Translations under genes and position numbers: made by a program
DNA from: Zonotrichia leucophrys gambelii
Taxonomy: Eukaryota > Chordata > Aves > Passeriformes > Passerellidae
Direction of reading: 5' to 3'
Length of the DNA stretch: 64,000 nucleotides
Assembly: GCF_028769735.1 (NCBI RefSeq)
Contig: NC_088172.1
Coordinates: 89,238,451-89,302,450, forward strand
Notes under the pieces: model-generated
Told to the model about the DNA's origin: nothing
The model's input: only the letters and a program-made list of their open reading frames with translations
Databases searched by the model: none
Shown here: in pieces, positions 47,889 through 58,458 of the stretch
Position numbering within the stretch: the first letter of the stretch is position 1
Layout: every line of letters begins with the position of its first letter

Positions 47889-49806
47889 ATGCTCATGGGA
47901 CGTCCTCGAGACGCGTACATCCCCATTCCAGAGGAAAGTGACAGACCACCAAGCCGCCAGACAGCGCCCGAGAGACCCGAAAGGGTGAGACCCAAGCATC
48001 AAGGGTGTTTCTGTGTGATTTTGCTGTTGGGGCTTGTCGCCAGAGGGCAAGCCAGCCCAGACCACTACCCCCATCAGCCATTCAGGTGGGTCATGCGACA
48101 CCTTAGTAGCGACAAGGTGCTCAGGGAAATCACCACACCAAACATCCCATCCTTTGTGCTCCGCATCACCGACCTGTTCCCAGGACAACCAAAGGTAGAC
48201 CCCAATTCCCCACATGCCACACACATGTACCTATCCTACTGGTGCCCAGCCTCAAACCCAGGAAAAAGCTACTGCAATCACCCAGGGTGGGGATATTGTG
48301 GGCACTGGGGCTGCAAAACCATAGTTACAGATGCCAGACCGTCAGGGCCTGGGTGGGACCTACAAGATTCCAACAAATTCTTACAGTTCACCTGGGCACC
48401 CCGCGGCTGTAAAACACCCGTCTTCCTCCAGGGAAGCTTTTATCGCAATCGCCATAAAATCTCAAAATTTGGAAATGCACTAGCTATAACATGACGGTCT
48501 TGCAGCCACATCACCCTAGTTGGGCCATAGGCAGAACGTGGACAGTAGTCCTTCAAGGGTCAAAAGAGAGAGTGAATGTGGGAAGTATCAGGCTCCAACC
48601 GTCGGCGCCCCGAGTGGTCGGACCCAACAAAGTGATTAAAAGCGTGCCGAAAGGGAGAAACGCAACCTACCCTAAAACCTTACCCACAGGGGTCAGCAAT
48701 GTCCCGACCGGCCATGCGGAAGCCTTTCAGATAGACCACTCAGTGGGTCGGACTCAGACCCAATCCTTCAAATGTTAGAAGCTACCTTTATATCCCTGAA
48801 CTAATCCAACCCTAACCTAACCGAATCCTGCTGGCTTTGTTACGATGTCAAACCCCCCTTTTACGAAGGAGTTGCTTTAAACACTCCCTTCAGTTATTCC
48901 ACAGCCGATGCCCCTCACCAGTGCAGATGGGAAACCCCTCGCAAAGGAATCACCCTGAGTCAAGTCACAGGCCAGGGCAAATGCTTTGGCAATGCAACCC
49001 TAGCTAGGCGGAGAGGCAACGTCTGCACCAAAGTAGTCAATCCCAACAGGAAAAACAATAAGTGGGTAGTCCCATCTACACCTGGGATGTGGGTTTGCCA
49101 GCCATCTGGAGTGAGTCCTTGCGTGTTCCTTGCCAAATTTGATGACTCTAACGACTTTTGTTTCCAAGTTCTGATTGTTCCTAGGGTCCTGTACCACTCA
49201 GACGAAGAAGTGTATCACCTTTTCAAGGAACCCAGCCGGCTCCACAAAAGAGAAATAACAGGTGTAACTATCGCAATGCTGCTCGGTCTAGGAGCAGCAG
49301 GAGCGGCAACGGATGTCTCAGCCTTAGCGACCCAGCACCAAGGACTGTCCCAGCTGCAAATGACAATCGATGAGGACCTGCAAAGGATCGAGAAATCCAT
49401 CTCCTTTCTAGAGAAGTCAGTCTCGTCACTCTCGGAAGTGGTCTTGCAGAACAGACGAGGACTGGATTTCCTGTTCATGCAGCAAGGAGGCCTGTGTGCC
49501 GCCTTGAGAGAGGAGTGCTGCTTCTATGCAGACCACACAGGAGTCGTAAGAGACTCCATGGCGGAACTCCGAAAGAGACTGGCTCAGAGGCAGAAGGACA
49601 GGGAAGCCCAACAGGGCTGGTTCGAGTCCTGGTTCAATCAATCACCATAGCTAACTACTCTGATTTCTACCCTAATAGGACCGCTGGCATTGCTGCTTCT
49701 AGCAGTTACCTTCGGACCATGCCTGCTGAGCAAGCTGGTCTCATTCGTTCAGACCCGCCTAGAACGGACCAATATCCTGTTCATAGGCCGGCGACAATTG
49801 CTGTGA
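47889..49806 (+). pseudogene. Broken env, gammaretrovirus type
   Basis: A splice acceptor (TTTCTGTTTACAG) ends at 47885, just before ATGs at 47889 and 47895. A hydrophobic signal-like stretch and Cys-rich surface-subunit sequence follow in one frame to about 48490. Sequence then continues in a second frame to a TAG at 48776-48778, and in a third frame from 48805, which carries a CWLC motif at 48829-48840. The transmembrane subunit has a basic cleavage region near 49246-49254, a hydrophobic fusion-peptide-like stretch and CX6CC (Cys at 49495-49497 and 49516-49521), typical of gamma-type Env. A TAG at 49648-49650 stops it; the frame stays open for 51 more codons, with a hydrophobic anchor-like stretch, to a TGA at 49804. 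It is not intact. Confidence 0.88.
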
Positions 49807-49952
49807 ATTCAACCAGGGAACACTGCCAGCCACAAGCCCTAAACTTGTCTGGCAAAAACTTACTCAGGTTTACCAAACCCCTTTCCCTTACCGAACTACA
49901 ACCTTATACCTCATTTCAGTACCTATGTATATGACTACCTCATTCATTTGTG

Positions 49953-49969
49953 AAAAAGGGGGGAGGAGA
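49953..49969 (+). other. Polypurine tract
   Basis: AAAAAGGGGGGAGGAGA sits directly against the 3' LTR, as expected for plus-strand priming. Confidence 0.9.
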
Positions 49970-50314
49970 TGTGGTAGATAGGGTCAGGGGTTTGGAAGAT
50001 TTCGCGATGTAACGGGAAGGCAGGGCCCCTGTTCCCTTAGATAAGAAAATTAACATAGGAATGCAGCCCCCTTAACCAGATGCCAGTAACTTTCCCTACC
50101 CAGTAACTTTCCACCCCTTACTAACCATAGATGGTAAAGACAGACCCCTCTGACGTAGAAAAAGCCTAGATTATAAAACCCCACGAGAAGAGATAATAAA
50201 GGCCTTTTGGCCGTCCACCACATTGGTGTCTGCATGTTTAATAGGCCCGAGCGACCCTGGAGAGTGGGTCGCCGTGCCGTTTCCTCTGAACCAGCCTTGT
50301 ATCAGAAGGCAACA
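49970..50314 (+). repeat. 3' LTR (345 bp)
   Basis: Starts TGTGGTAGATAG and ends AAGGCAACA. TATAAAA is at 50172-50178 and AATAAA at 50195-50200. Aligned by eye with the 5' LTR it shows 3 substitutions (two A/G, one C/A) and 3 indels. Confidence 0.96.
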
Positions 50315-50320
50315 TTTGTG

Positions 50321-51844
50321 CTCCTCCCCTACAGAAGCTACAGCCTGACACACTTGAAATGAGAAACTCACCCACACCAGCAGACATTATTTCTAACTAT
50401 TCCCTTTCTTTTGATTAATCAGCTGCATCTCAAGCAGAGGTCAATCAAAAAACTGGGTCATAGTCCCTCTGGCTGCAAATATGTAGTATTTCCTACACAC
50501 CTATAATGTTAATGGTGGCATAAGCATCTATATCTTGATCAGATATATAAGTTGGGGAGATTTCCTTAAAAGTTTTTGCGTAGTCCCACAGTACCCCCTT
50601 GAGTATCCCATAATGTTCCCAGTAATCTCTAGTAATCTTCTTTCCCTCTTATCAGCTGAGAAGTCTAGGATGAATCCCTTTGAGAAAGTCTGCAATTTCA
50701 GAGGTCCAACAAGTAGTGGTTGAAGAGTTTTAGTCTTGGATATTGTGCCTTCTATCCCTAGTCTGCTCAGCTGATGTTGTTGTGCTTCTTTATCAATTTG
50801 CCTATTGATTGCTCCCAATTAACTGGTAATTTCCAGCATCATATGGTTTAAATGGAGCAAGTAAATTCACATCTTTCCACATAACCTTGAAAAGAGGAGG
50901 AAAAGCATCTCTGAGAAGTTACTAGGAAAGGCTGCTCTTCAAATGTCAGAGGGACTTGTAGCGCTAAACATGCATCTCCAACATCATGCATCTCTTCTGC
51001 TTTTCAGTTTCTCAGTTGACTCAGGACAATAAGCACTTGAGACCACTTGGTCCTAGTGGTAAACAGCCCTTGAATCTACCAGATTTTGTTTTCGGTTGAT
51101 CAGTTTTAGGCTGCTGCTACATTGCCGTCAAGGCTTTAGGCAGAAGTTACTTGACTTTATTTTTCTGTTTCCTCCCTGATGAGGAAATACTTCTTGTAGC
51201 TTTCATTGAAAAGAAATTATACTTGTATTTAAGCTTCCCCTCTTTTGGCAGCAGCTCTCTGATATCACAAATGCCTCTCATCTGACATTTCTGTTTGGCA
51301 TCAGAGAACTCATTTTCTCATTTTCAGGTAACATCACTTTGGTGAGGCCTTGCTGCTTCAGGTGAAATGAAGGCAAGGATTTTTTTTTTTCTGGATCTGT
51401 GTTTTCCACAGAAGGAAGGGGAAGGTACCCATAACAGGAGCAGGACATTTGAGCACTCACATAAAATGCAAGCAGCATATTGTCTGGCCTAACATGCATC
51501 TCATATGTAATGGACATCTGCATTTTTATGAATGAACAGCCAGATGGATATGCCATTACATTAGGGCATACTTCACAAGACTGTTTGATCTTTAGTTTCC
51601 TTGTTTTCTAGGCAGTAGAAGGAATTAGCAGAATATTCTGCTTTCTTTTGATGCAGAAATTGGGACTTGAAATGCAGTAATCAGTTCTATTTCATCCTTT
51701 CAGTCAAGCAAAATTGAAAGATAAATTAAGGAACATATTATCTGGAAAAATACACATGTATCTCAATGATAATAGAAAGAGAATCACAAAATCAAGGTTC
51801 CAGAATGGATGAACACCAGAATTAGGCAGGAGCAAGTTAATATA
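50321..51844. other. Non-coding spacer
   Basis: No gene or repeat was recognised. Confidence 0.45.
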
Positions 51845-53399
51845 GTTATTGGTTTTGCGTGGCTAGGTTTTGGTAGTGGGGGAGGCTCAATCTTCTTTGA
51901 GAAGCTGCTAGAAGCTTCTCCCATGTCTGGCAGAGCCAATGCCAGCTGTCTCCAAGAGGGGCATGCTCCTGGCAACGATTGAGCCCATCAAGAATTACAG
52001 TAATACCTGTGTGATAACATATTTAAGAAGGATAAAAAGAGTTGTTGCACAGATGCAATTGCGACCAGAGAAGAGTAGGGTGAGAACATGTGAGAGGATG
52101 TCTTGGTTTGAATGACAGGTATCTGCCAAGGAAGGTAGAAACCTCCCTCGGAATGAAAAATGCTACTCACTTCCCTCCAAATTATTATTATAATGATAAA
52201 AGTAAGGGTCTTTCAGACGAAGGTACGGGAAAAGGAATAACAGTTCTTCACTAGTATGCATATGGATAACAAGACAAACAAACAATGACAGCAACAACAC
52301 TAAACGGAACCTCAAACCCAGTCCCAGGGGTACTTTCCCTTTTGGTGCAGTTCAGGTCACAGCCGGCAGGGGCACTGGTGGCTCCTGGCTGGGCAGAGTG
52401 GGTGCAATTATTCCCCCGCGCCTTCAGGGGGCGCTGCGGCGTGAGCTCAGCCACCTTTCCACGTGGCAATGGAGACTCAGGTGACACAGAAAAGGGGAGG
52501 TGGCTGCCTTGGCCACTTTTGTCACTTAAGTACCTGTCGTTATCATCTCTTAGGCAACAAATGGGACAAAATTCTCTGAAGGAAAGAAGAAGAAGAAAAT
52601 AAATTCCTAACTTCCAACAGAGTATTAGCTCTGCAGACACTCAGGTCAGTGGAGAAGGAGGGGCAGGAGGTACTCCAGGCTCCTGAGCTGGGATTCCTCT
52701 GCAGCCTATGGTTCAGACCGTGGTGAGGCAGCTGTGCCCTGCAGCCTATGGGGATCCATGGGCATGCAGAGATCCATCTGCAACCCATGGAGGAGCCCAC
52801 ACTGATGTAGATGGGTGCTTGAGAGTAAGGAAGCCTGTGCTGGAGCAGGCTCCTGGCATGTATCTGCAGGCCCATAGGTGAGCAGCCCATGCTGAAGCAG
52901 ATTTTGAGTAGAAGTTGTGACCCTGGAGCAGGCTGTGCCTATAAGGCACACACTGGAGCATTTTATGGAAAACTGTTGCCCATCGGGTGGACTCACATCT
53001 CACTCACTCATTGGAAAACTGTCTTCTGAGGGATGAACTCCATGCTGGAGCAGAAGGACTCCTCTCCCTGAGCAGCAGGAGAAACCACAGGTGATGAACT
53101 GACCATAACCCCCATTCCCATCTGCCTGCACTGCTGGGGGAGGAGGTAGAGCTGGGAAGGAGGAAACGTGTTTTTAAGATTTAATTTACTTCTTATTATC
53201 TGTCTCTGATTTTGTTATTAATAAATTCAGTTAATATCCCCAAGCTGTTTTGCCCATGACAGTATTCAATGAGTGATCTCTCCCTGTCCCTTAGCTCATG
53301 AACCTTTAATTATATTTTCTTTTTTCTATCTCCTTATGGAGGGGAGTGTGCGAGTAGCTTTAGTGGGTGCTGGGCATCCAGCCAGGGTCAATCCACTAC
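51845..53399 (+). mobile_element. Solo LTR interrupted by a nested LTR
   Basis: The left part runs from about TATTGGTTTTGCGTGGC to GTGAGAGGA at 52098. It resumes at 52620 and ends CCAGGGTCAATCCACTACA. AATAAA lies near 53220. It is the same family as the inverted copy at 43441-44410, and comparing the two shows the interruption. The 5' end is approximate. Confidence 0.75.
52099..52619. mobile_element. Nested LTR (TGTCTTGG...CCAACA)
   Basis: Bounded TG...CA, 521 bp, inserted in the LTR family above. Flanks are GAGGA and GAGTA, a possible 5-bp target duplication with one mismatch. It is related to 30063-30502. Confidence 0.7.
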
Positions 53400-54405
53400 A
53401 GTCTTTTTGGTGGAATGATTGTGATCATGAGTATTTTGTGATAGGGATAACAACTGGGAGAGGTAACAGGCAACACAACTGTACTGGACAATGTTAGAGA
53501 GTGGAATGATCATGCAGAATTTTTCTTGTAATTGTGGTGACCAGACAAGGGGTAGATTATGTGTAAATTATCCACTTTTGTTCAATATTTGGATGATGCT
53601 ATCTTGATTTTTGTGGGGGTAATTTTTGTTTTGTTTTGTTTAGTTTGGCTTGTTGATGTAAGTGAAGGCTTGTGATGAATGTGGATTTTAATGATAATCC
53701 TTTAATATGTGATTCATAAAGGTGATGGGAGGAACAGTGGAGTAATCCTGTAGCTCCTCCACTACCAAAACTTGGCCACACAAACCAAATACAATAACTA
53801 AACCTCTGAAAAGAAAAATGAAAATGAGTAGTTTAAATTGCTCAGTATATACAAAAATAAAGACATTTAAAGTTGTCATCTTCCTCCTGTCAATGAACAT
53901 ATTGAAAAAGAAAGATGAGTTGCTGGAGGAAAACTACAGGAATTCCTCCTGGAAATAACTTCACCTTCAAGACACTTTCAAACAGTTGCAGCAATGACAG
54001 AAAAGTAAATAGGAAGGGTACTGAAAGCTGTAAGTAATTTGAAATTAACATCTAGGGAAGAAAATGTTGACTGCGTCTAAAAAGGATGTTCATCTAGAAC
54101 TGATCTTGAACTGGTGACCTGATCTGGGTTGAGGCATTCTCCCTCAGTTCTCTCCTCCACAGCCTTCAGATTTGGCCAATTTTCCCCTCAACATTCCAAA
54201 AAACATTCTCTTGTTTGTTAGTTCATCTTTTCTTGTAGCTGAGTTTTGTTATATTTCTTTTCATTTGCAAGTTTGCTTCTTATGCCAAGATCTGTTGACA
54301 CATTGAAGTTTTGATTTATCAAGAAGTCCAAATAACTCAAATACAATTCACTTGAAATTGAATGTGTTCCATAATACCATGTAAAAATTAATTGCTTTCC
54401 TTGCC
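53400..54405. other. Non-coding spacer
   Basis: No gene or repeat was recognised. Confidence 0.45.
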
Positions 54406-54776
54406 TGTGGAGAGAGATAAGATGGAATTGAGCTACAGGCTATGGGACGTGCCTGCAGAATGCCCTGGCAGCACAGAGAGGCTTCTTTCTGCCTGACCTT
54501 GGGGGAGGAGATGTGACATGGCAGATGCCCTATGGAGAGGAGCCTGCTAGAGTGTGCTGGATGAACATGCACATGATGAACAGCATGTGATTGCCATCAT
54601 ATAATATAAGGACATTAAAGGGTGTTGCTGATGTGGTAATGTGTGATAGGTTGCTTTGTGAAAAATACCGTGTAAGGAAATACTGTGCCTTGAAGAAGTG
54701 TATAAAACCAGCTCATTTCTCTCGATAAATGTCTCAGTATCCCTGCTGATCTGAGTCCCTGCATCAGCCATTCACA
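54406..54776 (+). mobile_element. Solo LTR (371 bp)
   Basis: Starts TGTGGAGAGAG and ends GCCATTCACA. TATAAAA is at 54701-54707, with an AATAAA-like GATAAA about 20 bp later. Flanks CTTGCC and CCTGCC match at 5 of 6 bases, a likely 6-bp target duplication. Confidence 0.65.
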
Positions 54777-54782
54777 CCTGCC

Positions 54783-55674
54783 TGTAATCATCTTTATACA
54801 AAACCAATGAGATCCTACAGTACCTAGGCTAGAGCAACAGAATTGGGAAAGGAATTCCAGTTTTAGGATGCAAAGCATCAGTAACTGCATCACAGTGAAA
54901 AACCTTAATAGAAGTCTCTGAAGGGCTGCAAGCAACAACAAGCAACAAATTTATTTCACTGATCAAACTGAGGAAACAATGCCAAGAAGATATTAGGGAG
55001 TACTTGAGAATTTAGATTTAATGTGCCATTTCAAATCTTGTCATCGAGGTACAGAAAACCAAGACTTTTGTTTCAGAAATTTTGAGTTGACTTTAAGAAT
55101 TCCATTCATCATTGTGCATTAGAGGTGACACAACCACCAGAGACACCAGAAGAATAACTGTTTCAATCCCGCCTTGCAAAATAAATTGCAAATTGCCCTT
55201 GCTTGCAGCTGAGTGCTGTGCATCTCCAGTTTGATTAACAGTGCCACAGGCCAGGTAGCCAAGAGCCATTCATAATTGCATTACAATTCTTTATAGATTT
55301 AATTCTATACAAGAAAAGCTAAGCTGGACAGACACTTTGTCAGACTGTCCCAGTAGTACCCTATTCTTTTTCATCAGTAGATCTTGAAGTGCTCAAGGAC
55401 TCCATGACCTTTCAACTCAGCTATCTCAACAGAAAGTTGTGGCTTTCCAAGAAGACAAAGCCTGTAAACTTCCAAGGCTTTTCATTTTATATCAGGTAGG
55501 AGAAAAAAATTTAAAGCCCAGTAAAAATATTGGCTTCAAATAACTGAGATTTTTGATTTGCTCACATTTTAGAGCTCCAGACTGCAAATTTCCTCCCAAA
55601 TTCTAATAATTTTCAACTAAATTAAGTAAATACAACAAGAGTGTTATACTAGGAAATATTTAGCAGCTTTTATA
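54783..55674. other. Non-coding spacer
   Basis: No gene or repeat was recognised. Confidence 0.45.
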
Positions 55675-55760
55675 GTGTCATAGAATATCCTGTGTTGGAA
55701 GGGACCCACAGGCATCACTGAGTCCAGGTCCTGGCCCTGCTCTGACATGTGGATCTTACC
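55675..55760 (-). mobile_element. Short CR1 3' fragment, minus orientation
   Basis: GTCATAGAATATCCTGTGTT followed by GGAAGGGACCCACAGGCATC is the reverse complement of a CR1 tail. Only about 85 bp remain. Confidence 0.8.
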
Positions 55761-58012
55761 AGTCAAAATACAGTAAGTATATTCTGTAGGAAATTATCAA
55801 GCTCTGGTTTTCCTTTTAGTGCCTTCCCTGTTGCATTTAGATATTCACCGTATTTGAGTTTTCTTTCTGTAATCCAAAAAGACCAATAAAGGATGAAAAG
55901 CTGACAAACAAGCCCCTGGCTCCTCTTTGTCTTCTGCCAAAGCGTTGCTGAGTATCTTCGACAACAACCTTTCCTCAAAAACAGTCTCTCTCAAAAATAT
56001 ATCAGAAATTGACAACAGCTAATTCTTTCTTTTTAATAATTTCCCTGGGCATTGCCCTCTCTGCCTACTAACTTTATAGTTCATCTGTTTCTCTCTGCAC
56101 TGGAGGAGCCAGAGGTGGAGATGAAAGCATCTTGTGAGAAGCAGGTAACAAAGAGCATTAGTTAAAGCCCTTTGGAGCAGCCTTGAATGACATGTGGCAT
56201 AGCAGCATGAGAAGTCCTCATAAGAAAACACATTTCTGTGCAGGTATCCACATATCTCAGCATATCTTCCCTACCTCCAGCTTTTACAGCAATACTGTAT
56301 TTTTGGCACCAGCCCACAAGTTATGCAAGTCAGGGAGTCTTTAGAAGGTAATGCCAATGCTTAGATTTCTAAATGCAGGGCTAAATAAAAAATATTTCCA
56401 AGGCATTGAATTTGAACATTGCACTCCTAATATATACAATAGAAGTCAGCTGGACCTGTCAGCACTTCTGAAAATTTGGCTTGCCAATTACTGAGTCAGG
56501 AGCCTAATGGTAGATGTACATCCACTGCTGACCATCCAAGCTGCTGCTTTACAGATTTCCACACCACCAGCCTCTACAATTGCTCAACAGAAATGCCACA
56601 CTCACAACGTGCAATTACTATGCCCATTCCTATGTCAAGAATTATTTATGCATTTAATTCAAAATGCCTTTGAGGTCTTCCCCATCCCCCACTTCTTGTT
56701 TCAATAATTATTTGATGGGGAAAACAGTTGTGGAAAGCATTTGTTTTCACTGTTCTCTGTCATCCTTTGAAAAAACAGTCCAATTTCTGCTTCATATTTA
56801 TTATGGCAATATTTGGATTACAATTTGAATAAACAGCCAGGGGGAGTTTTGCTTATTTGTAGTTAAGTGTTTCTCAAGAACAGGGGTAGAAACTTCAGGT
56901 CAGTGCTGCTGCAACAGGAAGTACAAACTAATATTTTCCAAAGCTCACTAATTTAAATTACCATGTGTACAAACTGTCAGGAAATCAGTAGGAAGCTTTG
57001 CAGTGATTTTCTCCTTAGAAGGAGCATGGTGGAGAGTGAACTAACACACAGAGTCACACACCACATGGATGAGCATATTTATAGTAAAAGACAATATCTG
57101 GGCAAATGTGTGGTGACTGACCACACTGAAGCAAAGCTTAGGTGCAGCTGCTCAGAGGAAAACCCATGCAAGTCCCTAGGTCCAACAGGCTCCTGCTCAT
57201 CATGCCTTCCTGGAGGCTGCAGGTACAAAATAACATGTTCCTGCTGTTGCATATGGGGCTGCTTAGAGTCTTGAGGCCAGTGATGTTCATTAATGTGCGT
57301 TCATTAATATCATTGCTCTGACTCTCACCTAATACTGTGCATGGTTCACTGATGCACAAAAGCCAAGACAGTGTGGTAGACAAAACATAGGCTAATGTGC
57401 CCTGTGCTTGGTATTCCTCTCTACACTATAAAACCCTTTTGCCTCAGCAGTGGCACTGGAAACCAAAAATATTCCTTAATTAGGTATTTGTAGGTTTGTG
57501 CTGGACCAGCACAACCTTATTTATGTTCCATCATGACTTCACTGATGTTTTCTGACTGGATTGGTTAATGCTTCTGGACATGAGTCCCATTGCTGCAGCA
57601 AATCAGAGCAGCTGGAAGAGGCAGTTCTCCAGTTGCACAGCTGGCTAGCACCAAAAAAGGGTCTGGCTCCTCACTTAACATATGTCACTTGGTATTAGGT
57701 GATTGCCAGAGATCAAATTTTTTTCCTTCCCCTGTCAACACTGCCCCTATTACAGTTTGTGTAACCTCTGTAAAGGGGTGTTGTTTGCATTAGTTTCTGC
57801 ATTAACCATTTGTAAGTAAAGTCACATTTAGCTCTGATTTTAGCTGAACCCAATTTTCATATAATTCATTAATGTTGCTACAGTACCATCTCGAACCATT
57901 CAGACTTCACTCAAATGTTGTCCACTACATATAGTGTGGCTGCAAGATCATTTGTAAAGATAAGCAAAAAAAACCAGTTCAATCCCTTTGGCTAAACTTT
58001 GCTTAACTCTTT

Positions 58013-58036
58013 TTTTTGTTTGTTTGTTTGTTTGTT
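58013..58036. repeat. Short (TTTG)n microsatellite
   Basis: Tandem TTTG units directly visible. Confidence 0.8.
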
Positions 58037-58417
58037 TTAAAGGGCTTGAGGGGTTTTGTGATTTATTTATTTTTAAATTCTGCACTAGGGTCCATAACTG
58101 AGGGTCTCAGAGAGAAGGTCACTTTCCTTCCCCATGTTTCCTTGCTCAGATGCCACATACCAGGTGCTAACTTTATTTTGGGGTGCTGTTTATTTGTGTT
58201 TATTTCTGTGCTGTTCCTGCTAGGACAGGAGCCACTCAGCCTGTGCCTCATTGTCACAAGGGAAAAACATATCTCCACTGGTAAATTCTTCATTTCTCTA
58301 GAAACAGTTTGGGGAGTGCTTTTGCATTGGCCTCCGTACCTACTTTTTGTTGACACAACCAGACTACTTCATTTGAGTCTTCATACTGATATGAAAATGC
58401 AGCTCAGGGAACACAGA

Positions 58418-58458
58418 AGCTGTTTTAAAACCCAGCAAAGCTGTTTTAAAACCCAGCA
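58418..58458. repeat. Two-copy 21-bp tandem duplication
   Basis: AGCTGTTTTAAAACCCAGCA occurs twice, at 58418-58437 and 58439-58458, with one base between. Confidence 0.9.

Larger units (their letters stand above)
45423..50320 (+). mobile_element. Endogenous retrovirus provirus, defective, recently inserted
   Basis: A provirus of 4.9 kb is bounded by TTTGTG target duplications at 45423-45428 and 50315-50320. Order: 5' LTR, primer binding site, broken gag, no recognisable pol, broken env, polypurine tract, 3' LTR. The LTRs differ by 3 substitutions and 3 indels, so the insertion is young. Internal sequence is 4,182 bp, too short for gag-pro-pol-env; the missing part corresponds to the end of gag, protease and all of pol. 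It cannot encode its own replication. Confidence 0.95.
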
